Of a stretch of 64,000 bases of DNA, positions 23,101-33,210 are shown in pieces. Both the position numbers and the translations under genes were made by a program. Every line of letters begins with the position of its first letter. Positions within the stretch are counted from its first letter, which is position 1. Location: positions 90,045,058 to 90,109,057 of the forward strand of contig OX638372.1 of NCBI GenBank assembly GCA_951812925.1. Direction: 5' to 3'. A model generated the notes under the pieces. That model was not told the DNA's origin, did no database searches, and saw nothing but the letters and a program-made list of their open reading frames with translations. Origin of the DNA: Calliopum simillimum. Lineage: Eukaryota; Arthropoda; Insecta; Diptera; Lauxaniidae.

Positions 23101-24614
23101 ATTTACAGACCACTAAAGTGGCATCGCTCTTACACAGAATCAAAATTGATATCCAGAATGATAATCATAATACGGTGGTAAGCATATGCCATAAACCATA
23201 TGTTTTTGCAGTTAATGCAGAAGTATTTTACAGATTGAACGATTTTTTCTACAAATACTTCATGAGAAAATCACCTTTACTGCGGCTGGATTTTTCAATA
23301 TTGATTACACGCTACTATATACAGTAAGTTTTCAATAAATTACACTGTGGAACAAAATTTGGTCGCCAAAAGTTTACTCGGATCTGACGCTTCGGGGTGA
23401 AAATATAGCCCAAAATAAAAGACCATCTGGCTCAGTTTGTTCTTCGCACCTTGAATTATGTGGTTTTTTCGATATATCTCGTAAATAAACTGAGTTTTAT
23501 TGCATTTGGTTGTAGGGTTTTGTTCCAATCTGATGATTACTATTGAGCCGAATGTTACGAAAGGCGAAAAATATCACATTTTTGGGAATTTTGTGCTCTA
23601 ACTTGCCCAAAATGCATCCGAAAGGACTGGTTTGGTATTGAAAGTGTAGATATGAACAAGACGAACAAAACCACCACCAAATGTAATATAACTCGGTTTT
23701 CTTACGAGATATATCGAAAAAAAAAAAAAACATAATTAAAGGTGCGAAATTCAAACGGCCTTCTTGAAAACTAGAGCTAACTTGAACAAACTGAGCTCAA
23801 TAGTCTTTTGTTTTGGCCTATATTTTCACCCCGTAGCGCCAGATTCAAGTATATTTGGTGACCCAATTTTTGTTCCATAGTATTATATGCGAAACAACAG
23901 TCTGAAGAGGATATAGGGAAGAATTCTACATCAAAATTAGCGATGAGAAAAATTAGTCTTGGTCTTGAGTATTGTTCTTGGTTTTGGTATTGGATATATC
24001 TGTAAGACCAAGACCAAGACGAAGACTGCTATGGTATTGGTCTTGCTCACGATAATCGTCAAGACCAAGACTGCTTTTCAGTCTTGGTAATTTATAGTTA
24101 AAAGTTGTTTCACGCCCGTTTCGAAGATAAAATCATCTCTGAATTTGAATTTTTGCATCTTAAAATCCCAACAGCTTTGGAAAAATATGGTTTTAAAATT
24201 TTGAATACTCAATATCTCTGAACATTTTTTCAAGACCAAGACCAAGACCGAGACCAAGACTCAATATCAAAACCAAGATCAAGACCAAGACTCAATGTGC
24301 AAGAACAAGGCCAAGACCAAGACTGCGATGGTCTTGGTCTTGGTTTGCTCATCACTAATCAAAATTACTAAAGTACACTCAGAGATAAAATTCCATATAA
24401 TTGTAATTAAAAGTTAATATTTTTAATAATTCAAATGTTTTGAATAGTTTTTATAATTGTATTGAACTATATATTTGAGATATTGGAAAAACAACGTTCT
24501 AAACTAAATATGTGTAATGAGTATTTTTAATACTTTCAGATTTTTGCTGCAACGACAACATATCTGTTTATAATAATACAGTTCGATATGAGTGAGAAGG
24601 ATACAAATCCATAA
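20154..24614 (+). CDS. Gr-B: gustatory receptor, five coding exons
   Basis: Paralogue of Gr-A with the same predicted role as a membrane chemoreceptor. Exons are 20154-20530, 20581-21196, 23109-23177, 23234-23323 and 24540-24614, with GT/AG borders throughout and phases 2, 0, 0, 0, giving 408 residues without a stop. Exon 1 (MDILESIYIAHRLYQVCNL) closely resembles Gr-A. Exon 4 ends GFFNIDYTLLYT. Exon 5 carries TYLFIIIQF at residues 391-399. Intron 2 (1.9 kb) contains a foldback element. Intron 4 (1.2 kb) contains a hairpin element and an element rich in CTTGGT/ACCAAG repeats. A broken duplicate of exon 5 follows at 24967-25044. Gr-A and Gr-B are divergent, with about 9.4 kb between their ATGs. 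Confidence 0.88.
21361..22712. mobile_element. Foldback-type element, copy 2 (in Gr-B intron 2)
   Basis: Same family as 4038-5409: ends AGGTGCATAAAGTGAGCTAT, arms of TTTCGAGCT and TTTTCCGGAAAA sub-repeats, and a centre with CGGACATAA and GGCGGCCTTCGGCCGCGG. Flanks AAAAAAAGG and AAAAAAAAG are consistent with an imperfect 9-bp duplication. It sits inside an older inverted pair: GAACGGTGAGTCGTACGATA near 21268-21287 and its diverged mirror near 22830-22850. Confidence 0.75.
23344..23881. mobile_element. Hairpin TIR element in Gr-B intron 4
   Basis: ACTGTGGAACAAAATTTGG at the left is mirrored by CCAATTTTTGTTCCATAGT at the right. A second inverted pair, CGATATATCTCGTAA and TTACGAGATATATCG, lies further inside. 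No coding sequence. It resembles a MITE with arms of about 150-200 bp, diverged. Confidence 0.6.
23937..24356. mobile_element. CTTGGT/ACCAAG-rich element
   Basis: The ends TTAGCGATGAGAAAAATTAG and GGTTTGCTCATCACTAATC are inverted relatives. The interior is dominated by degenerate hexamer repeats, CTTGGT on one side and CCAAGA on the other, so the whole block can fold. It is intronic in Gr-B and has no coding frame. Confidence 0.5.
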
Positions 24615-24966
24615 CGATATCAACTTTTCAACATTTTCGAAAACTTTGTTAATCAATATTTAATGCACGAAGTAGAAAAGGATGCCTACCACGATGAACT
24701 TAGTTATTCAAATGCTTTCAATAATCAGAATGGATCGTAGTTCCAACAACTTATAGGATCCGACCATTTCGAATGATTTGAATAAGTAACTCAAATGGTT
24801 CTAATAATTTGAATGATATGAGCGATTGATAGGGTTTAACAAATTCTATTGGCTCGAATGTATTGAATGATTCAAATAATTTGATTGGCGCAAACTATTT
24901 CCGAAATTCGTTGCACTGAAGTGATAAACTTTTCCTATTAAATGAATGTTTTTAATACTTGCAAAT

Positions 24967-25044
24967 CATTTGTGCAACTACAACATTTCTCATTTTGATA
25001 TAATTTCACATGGGTGATAAGGACACAAATCCTTAAGGATTTCA
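24967..25044 (+). pseudogene. Broken duplicate of the Gr last exon
   Basis: This block resembles Gr-B exon 5 but has lost function. The acceptor reads CTTGCAA instead of CAG, and translation reaches a TAA inside the TYhhhhhQF motif (ATTTTGATATAA). The trailing part still reads FHMGDKDTNP before a stop. The preceding AATGTTTTTAATACTT matches the end of Gr-B intron 4, so it probably arose by a local tandem duplication of about 430 bp. Confidence 0.6.
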
Positions 25045-25749
25045 ACTTTAACATTTTCTAACACTTTATGAATATGTATGCATAAAAAATAAATATCTAC
25101 TTTTTGCCTTAAAGAGGCATTTATAATTAGTTTTATTAATTGTCTCATATAAATCTTAAAACTACACGAAATATTATTTATAAAAGTTTTGTGACACATA
25201 TGTCATAGCATCTGGCAAAAAATGCAGTTTTGCGCTATATTTAAAACAATATAGCAAAACAAGGTAAGTTTCTATCATAAAACGAGGTATGGTTATTGAA
25301 AGTTTCAGTTTTTCTGTTCAAAACTCATTTTTTATAATACCGATATTTCCGATAGTATTATTTAGGAGGGGGAAAAAGATATTGGCATAACTAAAATTGA
25401 GTTTTATAAAGAAGGATATCTCAAAAACCATACGCTAGACCTGATTTAGAATAAGCATTGGCAAATAAACAACTAATTTTGTTTCTGCTTGATTTATTTA
25501 TTTTTTGGAAGATATAGTAAAACTAGCTATTATGTAAACTATTTTGTCAAAAGAAAGAAAACATGAAGTTTTATGGTTTCGATTTTTCGAAGCACATCAT
25601 TTTACTCAGTAGACTTAGGCCTTTATAAATCAATTTCATTACCATCGAAATCGTGACATGTTTGATACCATTTCCGTATGAGATGCCTGTTAGTTTGTTT
25701 TAAGAAGCAATACCTTTAGTTGCTTTTATCCATTATCCATTTCAAAGCT

Positions 25750-26548
25750 AAACTATTTTAAGTTTTGCTTGTACGGAAGACTCCACGACCAGTTCTCCGA
25801 ATTCTCATAAGTTTTGTTCAGATCTTGCACTTACTGTTTTTAGTGTCTGAGTGAAATTTGGTTCCATTATCTCAAAAAACGCTTTCATTATATCACTTTT
25901 AAACTTTTTCTTATATCGGAGTTGCCACGCCCTCTTGTCTGAGCTTATATAGTTTTTCTCAGAGCTTACACTTACTGTTGTTATTGTCTGAGTGAAATTT
26001 GGTTCCATTATCTCAAAAAACGCTTTCAGTATAACATTTTGAAACTTTTTCTTATATGGGAGGTGCCACGCCCTCTTGTCTGAGTTCGCGCAGCTTATGA
26101 TCAGAATTTGCAGTTACTGTTCTTAGTGTCTGAGTGAAATTTTGTTGGATTATTTTGAAAAATGCTTTCAGTATAACATTTTGAAACTTTTGCTTATATG
26201 GGTGGTGCCACGCCCTTTTGTCCGAGTTCACCTAGTTTTTGCTCAGAGCTTGAATTTACCATCCTTAGTAATTATGAGTATTTTGGTTGCATTGTCGTGA
26301 AAAATACTCATAAAGTTACATTTTGAACATATTTTTTGTATGGGCGGTAGGCGTGTCAGTTAACCGATTTCTTTCATTTTCAATTCCACGTGCTAGTTTT
26401 TACGACGAAGCAATTGTGCTTAATTTCATCGAATTATCTTGGTTAGTTTTTGCGTGAAAAATACTTCCACGCACAGCCAGCCAGCCAGCCAGCCAGATGG
26501 ACATAGCTAAGTACCATATATCGACTCAGGAGGTGACGCTGATCCAGT
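25750..26548 (-). repeat. mini-me-like repeat, copy 4
   Basis: In reverse orientation it has GACTCAGGAGGTGACGCTGA, CAGCCAGCCAGCCAGC, the GGGCGGTAGGCGTG segment and about four tandem sub-units of roughly 130-140 bp around GGTGCCACGCCCTCTTGTC. It is the longest sub-unit array of the family in this window. No gene. Confidence 0.65.
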
Positions 26549-26669
26549 AAGTCAAAGTACAGGAAATAAAATTGAAAATATCAACTTCAAAGGTAAAAAC
26601 TTTGGAAATTTTTTTAAATCCTATAAATAAAATATACTTCTAGAATGCTCATACGATTTCCTTAAAGTG

Positions 26670-27475
26670 TTGGGCACGCCTGTGTCCTGTGGCGAATTTG
26701 GAGTGAATTCTTTAAGTTTTGAAAAAAAAAACTTCTTTGAAAGAAGTATGAAGAATTTTGGTAGAGTTTTTATGAATTTTTTATTAGTTGTGAAGACGTG
26801 AATATTCGCAATATTTACGTTTTAGCCAATTTTTTTTTTTTTTTTTTTCAAGTAAAAAAATTTAACAATAATTGTTTCGTATATTTGAAGATCATAAAAA
26901 TTTTAATAAAATAGATCCCGATCCTTTTTATCGAGTGAAAACAGCTCCAGAGATTTCCTTAGAAAACTAGTTTTTTAAAATTTGAACAGTTTGTGAAAAA
27001 TATCTCCTAAGCCATAGGTCATACGAAGAAAAGCACTGAGAATGGTTTGTAGGAAATATAATTTTCTACGAACAAGTATATAGTAACTTTTTTTTTGCGA
27101 TTAGTCGTTCGAGAGTTATCTCAATTTAAAAAGAACAACATATAAATATCGCGAATTGCAGCCTTTGACCTTGAATAACTTTTTTTGGGCATACGATTTT
27201 GTTATGTGCTTTTCACACGTTTTTTTTATGCATTAGTGAATACAATTCCAGAAAAAAAAAATTCATTTGGAACTATTTTTCAGAATTATCCTTATTTGCT
27301 TCGGCTAAAGACATATGGAAATCGTTCGTTAGTCGATCATTTCCGAAGTGCTCTAAGGATTTTGAAATTTTTTATTGAAAACATGTTGATATACGATGTT
27401 TAACAGACTTTTGTAAAAAAAATGGGGTACTCGAAAATTTTATTCAAATCACCCACAGGACAGGCGTGTTGGGGT
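26670..27475. mobile_element. TIR element with ACGCCTGT ends
   Basis: TTGGGCACGCCTGTGTCCTG near 26670-26689 is mirrored by CACAGGACAGGCGTGTTGGG near 27454-27473. The interior (26900-27300) is a diverged relative of one arm of the hairpin at 14367-15663. No transposase seen. Confidence 0.45.
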
Positions 27476-27479
27476 GATC

Positions 27480-28148
27480 CAAGAAAATTTTTTTTTGTGA
27501 AATAAGTCCGAAAATCAGTTTTGACCCCTATAACTCCACAGGGGTACATTTTAGACCCCCTCAGGTGCAATTTGTTAGTCTAAGCCTTCTCTATCACCTA
27601 CCAGAAGCTTCATAACCTTATTGGTTACACCCCATATAAGTACTTAGTCAAAAAACTTGTGCAGCAAGTCTCACCACTATTTTGCTCGACAGCTAAAAAA
27701 CAAACGAATTAGCATCTTCTTGATAAAAATTATTATGAACTTTTTTATGAAAAATTTTATGGTGTAAGTCCTATTTGTCTAAGTTTTCTCTTTCACGAGT
27801 TATACACAAAATTGTTTAGAAAAGTACTCTTGTTAACATGTATGGTAGCAAGTTATGTTTTAAACAAAGAAGAATGTGCCACCAGTAAATATTAATATCA
27901 TGCTATCCTTACACCAGAATTATTATTTTCTATTCTTGAAAGCAAAAAGAAATCAAAACAATAAAAATGAAGCAGTCTATTGCACATGTAAAGTGAAAAT
28001 AACGCAGGCCTGCAGTGGTTTTTCTTTCTCGTTTTCTGAACGAGGCGGTTTCAAGACCCGAAAATCTCCGAGAATGCAAAAAATTTTGTACGTTTGCGGG
28101 GCAATGATATTTTTCAAGAAATCATTCTTTTTTCCCGATTATTTTTAG
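27480..28148. other. Repeat-derived spacer upstream of orphan Gr exons
   Basis: The first 160 bp repeat sequence also seen at 9480-9640. The rest shows no Gr exon 1 or 2, and the open frame at 27876-28148 has no recognisable features. Confidence 0.4.
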
Positions 28149-28363
28149 GCAACTACCATCGCACGGGTCTTACACAGAATTGAAATTGATGGCAAGAATG
28201 ATATTCATAATAAGGTGGTAAGCAGTAACCATTAAGTATAAGCTTTTATAGTCAACCAAGAAATATTTTACAGATCAAACAATTTTCTGTACAACTTCTA
28301 CTTCAGAAAACAAAATTTACTGCTGCTGGATTTTTCCATGTTGATTGCACTCTAGTGTATAAA
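28149..28363 (+). pseudogene. Orphan Gr exons 3 and 4
   Basis: The two exons are preserved with splice sites: 28149-28217 (69 nt, acceptor TTTTTAG, donor GTAAGC) and 28274-28363 (90 nt, acceptor TTTTACAG, donor GTAAGT). Lengths match exons 3 and 4 of the four intact paralogues. They translate to ATTIARVLHRIEIDGKNDI... and IKQFSVQLLLQK...GFFHVDCTLVYK. I found no exons 1, 2 or 5 in the correct order nearby, so this is a gene remnant. Intact splice sites suggest the loss was not ancient, or that the exons could be used by another transcript. Confidence 0.7.
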
Positions 28364-28827
28364 GTAAGTTCTTAATAAACCATTTGTATAACGACAATCA
28401 GGGGAGGACGTAGTGAAGAATTCTGGTTTTTAATTTTTTACATCGAAATTAGAGTTTCAAACGTTCATTCATTTAAAAAGTTAAGCATATTTTGTTTAAA
28501 TTTTATGCCAAAATCATGGTTTGGGAGCAAACTACACTCAAGACTGGTTTCGAGAAATTTTGTCTGATTTAATTTATGTCAAAGGAATGCCAGCACTCTA
28601 ATGAGATCTAGATTCTTTGGATTTCTGAGTATGAGGCTATATGCTATTTTAAATTGGGTCACAATCAGGAATTGATGGGTTCAGATGGGTTAGACCAGAA
28701 TATGGTGAGAGCCTCCTCCAAATCGTTTCTCAAACGTTTACGGCCTACAAGGGTAGAAATGGGTGAAAGATTTAAACTTTGTTATTAATTTAATATATTT
28801 TGGATTATTAATAAGAGTTGTTTAGCT

Positions 28828-29032
28828 ACACCCTTCCCAGTGTGCCCAACGGTTCATATCTCCGCTTTTTTACGGATCAGTAACTAATCATATCTCCGCT
28901 TTTTTATTCGTTACGGATCTGTTACTGATCCGTGACGGATAAAAAAGGGGAGATCAGTAACGGATCAGTAATGGATCCGTAACGGTTAAAAAAAGCGGAG
29001 ATATGAACCGTTTGGCACACTGGGAAGGGTGT
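28828..29032. mobile_element. 205-bp palindromic element, CCCAGTGTGCC ends
   Basis: The palindrome ACACCCTTCCCAGTGTGCC...GGCACACTGGGAAGGGTGT encloses inverted repeats CCGCTTTTTTA and GGATCAGTAAC. The same terminal motif bounds the 1090-bp insertion at 31735-32824, so both belong to one TIR family. No coding sequence. Confidence 0.65.
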
Positions 29033-30577
29033 AACTTTTGGCCTGGCCAAAAAATAAATACCCTACACAGCAATATTTTTAAAATTTTGCTTATATGGGA
29101 GATGCAACGCCCTCTTGTTCCAGTTCAACCAGTTTGTGCACAGAGCTTGCATTTAAAGCTCTTAGTGTCTGAGAGAAATTTGGTTGGATTATCTCAAGAA
29201 ACGTTTTCAGTATAGCGTTTTGAATATATTTTTTGTATGGGCGGTAGACGTGGCCGTTGATCGATTTTACTCATTTTCTATCTCCCGAGCTAACTTTGAC
29301 GGCGCACACTGGTTCAAAATCCTTAAAAGCTGGCCAAAAGTGGAAAAAAAAGTTTTTTTAAATTAACTTTTTATGGACCGTTTTGTCTAACAGATATTCA
29401 TAGACCTCAAAAAATTTGTAAGAAGGATCCAGGTATTTCAACAATGCTCTTGGGATCTCTCCAAAAGTACGCTTCTCAGACGCAAAATTCTGTGAGTTAA
29501 AAGTAAAAATTGAGTGTTCACTGTAAAAATCGTGTTGTTACTTTAAAACTGAATCGATTTCATTGTTTGAATATGAAATCTTTTTGTAAAAGAAATTACT
29601 ATCGAACCTCTATATTCAAAACTTGCAATAATTTAAACTTTTACGGTAATTTTGATTAACTTAAAATCAAATTATTTCACAAAATCAGTTTGCAATGGTT
29701 ATGAAAAAAACCCAGAACTAATTTATACCACGTCATACCACGAAGATTTTTTGGATTTAAGAAGACTGAAATCTTTTCTAACACATATAAAAAAATTGAG
29801 GTGCCATTTTTTGCCCTTTTTGTTTGACGCGATTTTTTCAGAAGTACCCATAGGAAAATTTAACTCGTATTGCTTGCCAAGTGTCAATATGTGATGGTCG
29901 CCCGAAATGATAAAATTTTTATATTATTGTACAGCTTGTACTCCATGGTAAAGGAATCTAAAACCCATTTTTATTGTATGTAGATCAATTTACCGTTGCA
30001 CACAACTCTAACAGAGTTAAAGTTATGAAATAAATTTTTAAATTAGACATAAAAATTGTGCAAATATTGTTTTTGCCATTTCGAATCCGCCATTTCGTTT
30101 TTTAAAAATCTAACATCAGATTCGTAATCAGTGACTCCAAAAACTCCCGAGTAAATTTTTTTGTAGGATTTGGTTGAATATTTATTCAAATCGTCCGCCA
30201 TTTTGAATCCGCCATTTTCTTTTTTAAAAATCTTACGTCAAATTCGTAATCAGCGACCTTAAAAACTCCCAGGAAAAAAATTTTGTCTCTAATAACTTCA
30301 ATAATTTCGACTTTTGGCCAGCATTTAGGGATTTTGAACCAGTGTACGGCGTAGGCAGTGTACTAATTTTCATTGAATTACCTTGCTCAGTTTTCCCAAA
30401 AAATGTATCTCCACACACAGCCAGCCAACCTACCAGCTAGACAGACAGACAGACATGGCTATATCGACTCAGGAGGTGACGCTGATCAAGAGTATATACA
30501 CTTTTCTATATCTGTCACGCCTTCTTCTCTGCGTTACAAACGGAAGGACAAAGTGAATATACCCTGGATGTAGGGCA
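29033..30577 (-). repeat. mini-me-like repeat, copy 5, interrupted
   Basis: The pieces 29033-29304 and 30346-30577 are contiguous in other family members and are separated here by a 1041-bp TIR element. The left piece begins TTTTGGCCTGGCCAA and contains one sub-unit. The right piece carries the CAGCCAGCCAACC patch, the core TCAGGAGGTGACGCTGATCA and the end ATATACCCTGGATGTAGGGC. Confidence 0.65.
29305..30345. mobile_element. 1041-bp TIR element with ACGGCG duplication
   Basis: The ends CACACTGGTTCAAAATCC and GGATTTTGAACCAGTGT are inverted, with further pairing through GCTGGCCAAAAGT and ACTTTTGGCCAGC-like bases. ACGGCG flanks both sides (29299-29304 and 30346-30351), and its single-copy form is expected in the host mini-me-like repeat. 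Internally, GATTCGTAATCAG-type units occur in tandem and recur at 40330-40470. No transposase. Confidence 0.65.
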
Positions 30578-30819
30578 TAAAATTAAAATGCAATATATCT
30601 TTTTCTTTATTATGAGAAAATTGTTGCCATATTTATTCAAATATCATATTTATATATGTAGACTTGTTAATATTTTTAACATTATTATTGTAATACTTTT
30701 TTTTTTTATTTTTATATATTTCAAAATGTGTGTCATTATATCCAAACCAATGCTTAAATCAGTACCTAAAGAATGCAGCAAGAATTTTTTTCTCACTTAA
30801 TTCACGAGTGTCAAGCTCG

Positions 30820-31317
30820 TTAATAATAGTATTCAGGGTCTGCGAACGGAGCACCTCTAATGATATTATTATATCGATTATTGTTATTATAAGATCGTTT
30901 CAGTCCTTTATTTGTTTGTTGGCACAATTTCATATGACACTTCCCATTTATGCAGTTCATGCACTCGCCGCATTTACAGGACAATCTAGGAGCGCATGTT
31001 CTCTCTGGTCTCGCATCACATGGTTCGGCAAGTCCTACATAGCAGAATTCTCGAGTAGGACAACCAGTATTGGTATCATTAACCACGTGGCTGCCATGTA
31101 CACAATCGTGTGGTGTTGTCTCATAACTATAACCGCAATTTTCGCCCAATACGGAAAATGGCCTGGATGGAAATATATCCATTAGAACATGTTGCTGAGG
31201 TTTTTAAATAAAAAAAAAAAATATGAATACTTACATGCTCTGTGTTTGCTGCAGCCAAATTGTTAAAACAAATACGAGCACAAAAACAAGCTGCATCAAA
31301 TTTGAATTATTCGCCAT
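30820..31317 (-). CDS. Neuroparsin-like hormone precursor, left copy
   Basis: Two exons: 31317-31235 and 31162-30820, with a 72-nt intron (GTAAGT...CCAG, phase 2), giving 141 residues. Residues 1-27 (MANNSNLMQLVFVLVFVLTI...) form a signal peptide, so the product is secreted. The mature part has 12 cysteines. Six of them follow CxxxxxCxCxxCxxC plus two more, the spacing of insect neuroparsins and mosquito ovary ecdysteroidogenic hormone. The tail is Asn/Tyr-rich and ends ADPEYYY. Neuroparsins are brain neurohormones with roles in reproduction and metabolism. It differs from the right copy at two residues (V11I and one A/V near the C-terminus). The right copy's AATAAA is not preserved at the equivalent place here. 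Exact function in this fly is inferred. Confidence 0.8.
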
Positions 31318-31445
31318 TTTGAGTGTGTCGGAACAATATATTTGAAAAATATTTCCGGTTACTGTTCTCCACTGTTTTTTGGTAACTACTACTACTTCAG
31401 CTGAGCTACCAAGGCGATTAATTGCTTTTCTCAAGTTGTGTTTGG

Positions 31446-31453
31446 CTTTTATA
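31446..31453 (-). promoter_or_regulatory. TATA box of left neuroparsin-like gene
   Basis: TATAAAAG on the minus strand lies about 130 nt upstream of the ATG. The same octamer and surroundings occur in the right copy. Confidence 0.65.
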
Positions 31454-31734
31454 CCATAATTTTTCTAGTAAATTGCAAATTGATTTTTAATTTTTTGCCG
31501 CATAATTATTGGAATAAAGAATATCTTATTGTCTGATTAGGGGTGAATTCATCTGTTCATCAAAAGTTTTCCACATTTTCTTATTAAGTGAACCGCTTGC
31601 TGCTCGGTCAAGTGTAAATCTATTTTCAATCTGCATATCGTAAGGGAGTTAAATGTTGATCGGGTTTTTAATTCTTATTTTATAACAATGTCGTGGAAAA
31701 AAATGATACAGCATTTTTTTGTATTAAGTGTTAA

Positions 31735-32824
31735 CCCAATGTGCACAAAAACGGATGAGGATCCGTTTCGAATCCATTACGAGTTCATAAAGGTATAAAA
31801 AACGTAATCCGCGGTAACGGATCCATTTCGAACCCGTAACGTACATCAAAAACGAATTCAAAACGCTTTGTTTAGATAAAAAAGAAAACATTTTGAAGCG
31901 CTTATTAGCGAATAAAAAAAAATTAAATTCCGCAGTGCGGGCCCGTTTCGAATCCGAAACTTATGTAAAAACGAATTCAAAACGGATTTGCTTTTAAATA
32001 TGTTAATGCTGTATATTTACAGAAAAAAACCATTTTGATGCGCCTATTAGCAATTAAAAAATAATAAAAAGAAAAAAAAGGAAGAAAAATAAAGGGTAAA
32101 AATCCACCTCTGGTAGGATTCGAACCTGGGCAAATCCGTTTCGATTCCGTAAATACTTCAAATACGAACTCAAAACGGATTTGCTTTATTTAATTTTTAT
32201 GATAAAAAAAATATTTTTGATTTGTTTTTTTTTTTCTTTTTATTTTATTGCGTATGATTTTTTGTAAACTTTTCAAACTCTGTTTGAAAAAATGTTTTTG
32301 ATTCCAAATTTGAGTATATAACATTTTTTATCAAAAGAAGGGAAGAAAAACAACACAGAATACTTATAAAAAAACAACAGAAATTTGTTTAATATACAAA
32401 CTTTAAATCTCAACATCAAATAAGTCTTCATCAGTTAAGTAAACATCATATCGGTCAATAGCCTAGTTGTCTAACGTCTCGTGTATGAAAGAGTAATGCC
32501 CCGGGAGCCTGAGTTCGACTCCCGGCCGGGCTAGTAATTTTTTTTTTTTTGTTATTTTGTTTTTTTTTAATAAAAATAAGCGCTTCACCCTGTTTTCTTT
32601 TTTTTTATAAGCAGCATTAACATTATTAAAAGCGAATCCGTTTTGAATTCGTTTTTGATGTACGTTACAGGTTCGAAACGGATCCATAAAAGAAGAAAAA
32701 ACGATTCGTTTTTTTTTTTAGGAATCCTTCCCGCAAACGGATCAGTAACGGATACGTAACGGATAAAAAGAACGAAAATATGAACCCGTTACGGATCCGA
32801 AACGAGTCCGTTTGGCACACTGGG
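31735..32824. mobile_element. 1090-bp TIR insertion upstream of left neuroparsin
   Basis: The ends CCCAATGTGC and GCACACTGGG are inverted and match the family of 28828-29032. The insertion is absent from the right arm, so it is younger than the duplication. The interior is AT-rich with repeated GGATCCGTTTCGAA and ACGGATTTGCTTT motifs on both strands, and a tRNA-like patch at 32452-32533. It separates the left gene from its far upstream sequence by about 1 kb. No transposase seen. Confidence 0.75.
32452..32533 (+). other. tRNA-like patch, possible SINE head
   Basis: TAGCCTAGTTGTCTAACG fits a Pol III A box and GAGTTCGACTCCC a B box. The segment ends with a T run that could terminate Pol III. 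The stems are incomplete, so I do not call a functional tRNA. An inverted B-box-like GGATTCGAACC at about 32118-32128 belongs to the same element. Confidence 0.35.
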
Positions 32825-33210
32825 AAGCTTATACTATTCCCACCAACAAAACTATTGGGTGAGTCCAAGAATTTTTCCAATGTTTCAAATTTAAATCGTG
32901 CAGTGAACTTCCCTATTATGAAGAAAACGTACCATAACAGTTAATGCTGTGTCCCAACTTACAGAGCTGTCCCCTATTAATTGTGTAGGTCAAGTTGTTC
33001 TGTCCTTAGCGATTTAAGCGAAAAATCAATGTTACTTATTTTTATAGATAAATTGTGTGGGTTGGTAATATAAATTTATTATTTGTGCATTAGAAATTCA
33101 GTCTGTGGATTACTAATTAATCAGTTAAGGTCACAGTGTTTTAAAGTTTTGTACTTTTCGTTTCGATTTTTTAAAAGATTAACGTAGCGGAATGTTGCGA
33201 AGTTTTCAGT

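Larger units (their letters stand above)
30595..33210. repeat. Left arm of the neuroparsin inverted duplication
   Basis: This arm is homologous in reverse complement to 38440-39950. Homology runs from the 3' flank of the gene (TTGCCATATTTATTCAAATA), through both exons and the promoter, to a far point near AATGTTGCGAAGTTT at about 33200. A 1090-bp TIR element (31735-32824) interrupts this arm only. Coding parts are about 98-99% identical between arms; flanks carry more changes and small indels. Confidence 0.85.

Noticed and set aside
30730..31185. 151-codon open frame opposite the left neuroparsin-like gene, with a partner at 39366-39626
   Set aside because: Exact antisense shadow of the cysteine-rich exon; it lacks signal, domain and splice support.
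32452..32533. Functional tRNA gene
   Set aside because: A-box and B-box-like motifs are present but the acceptor and T stems do not pair properly, and it lies inside a transposon.
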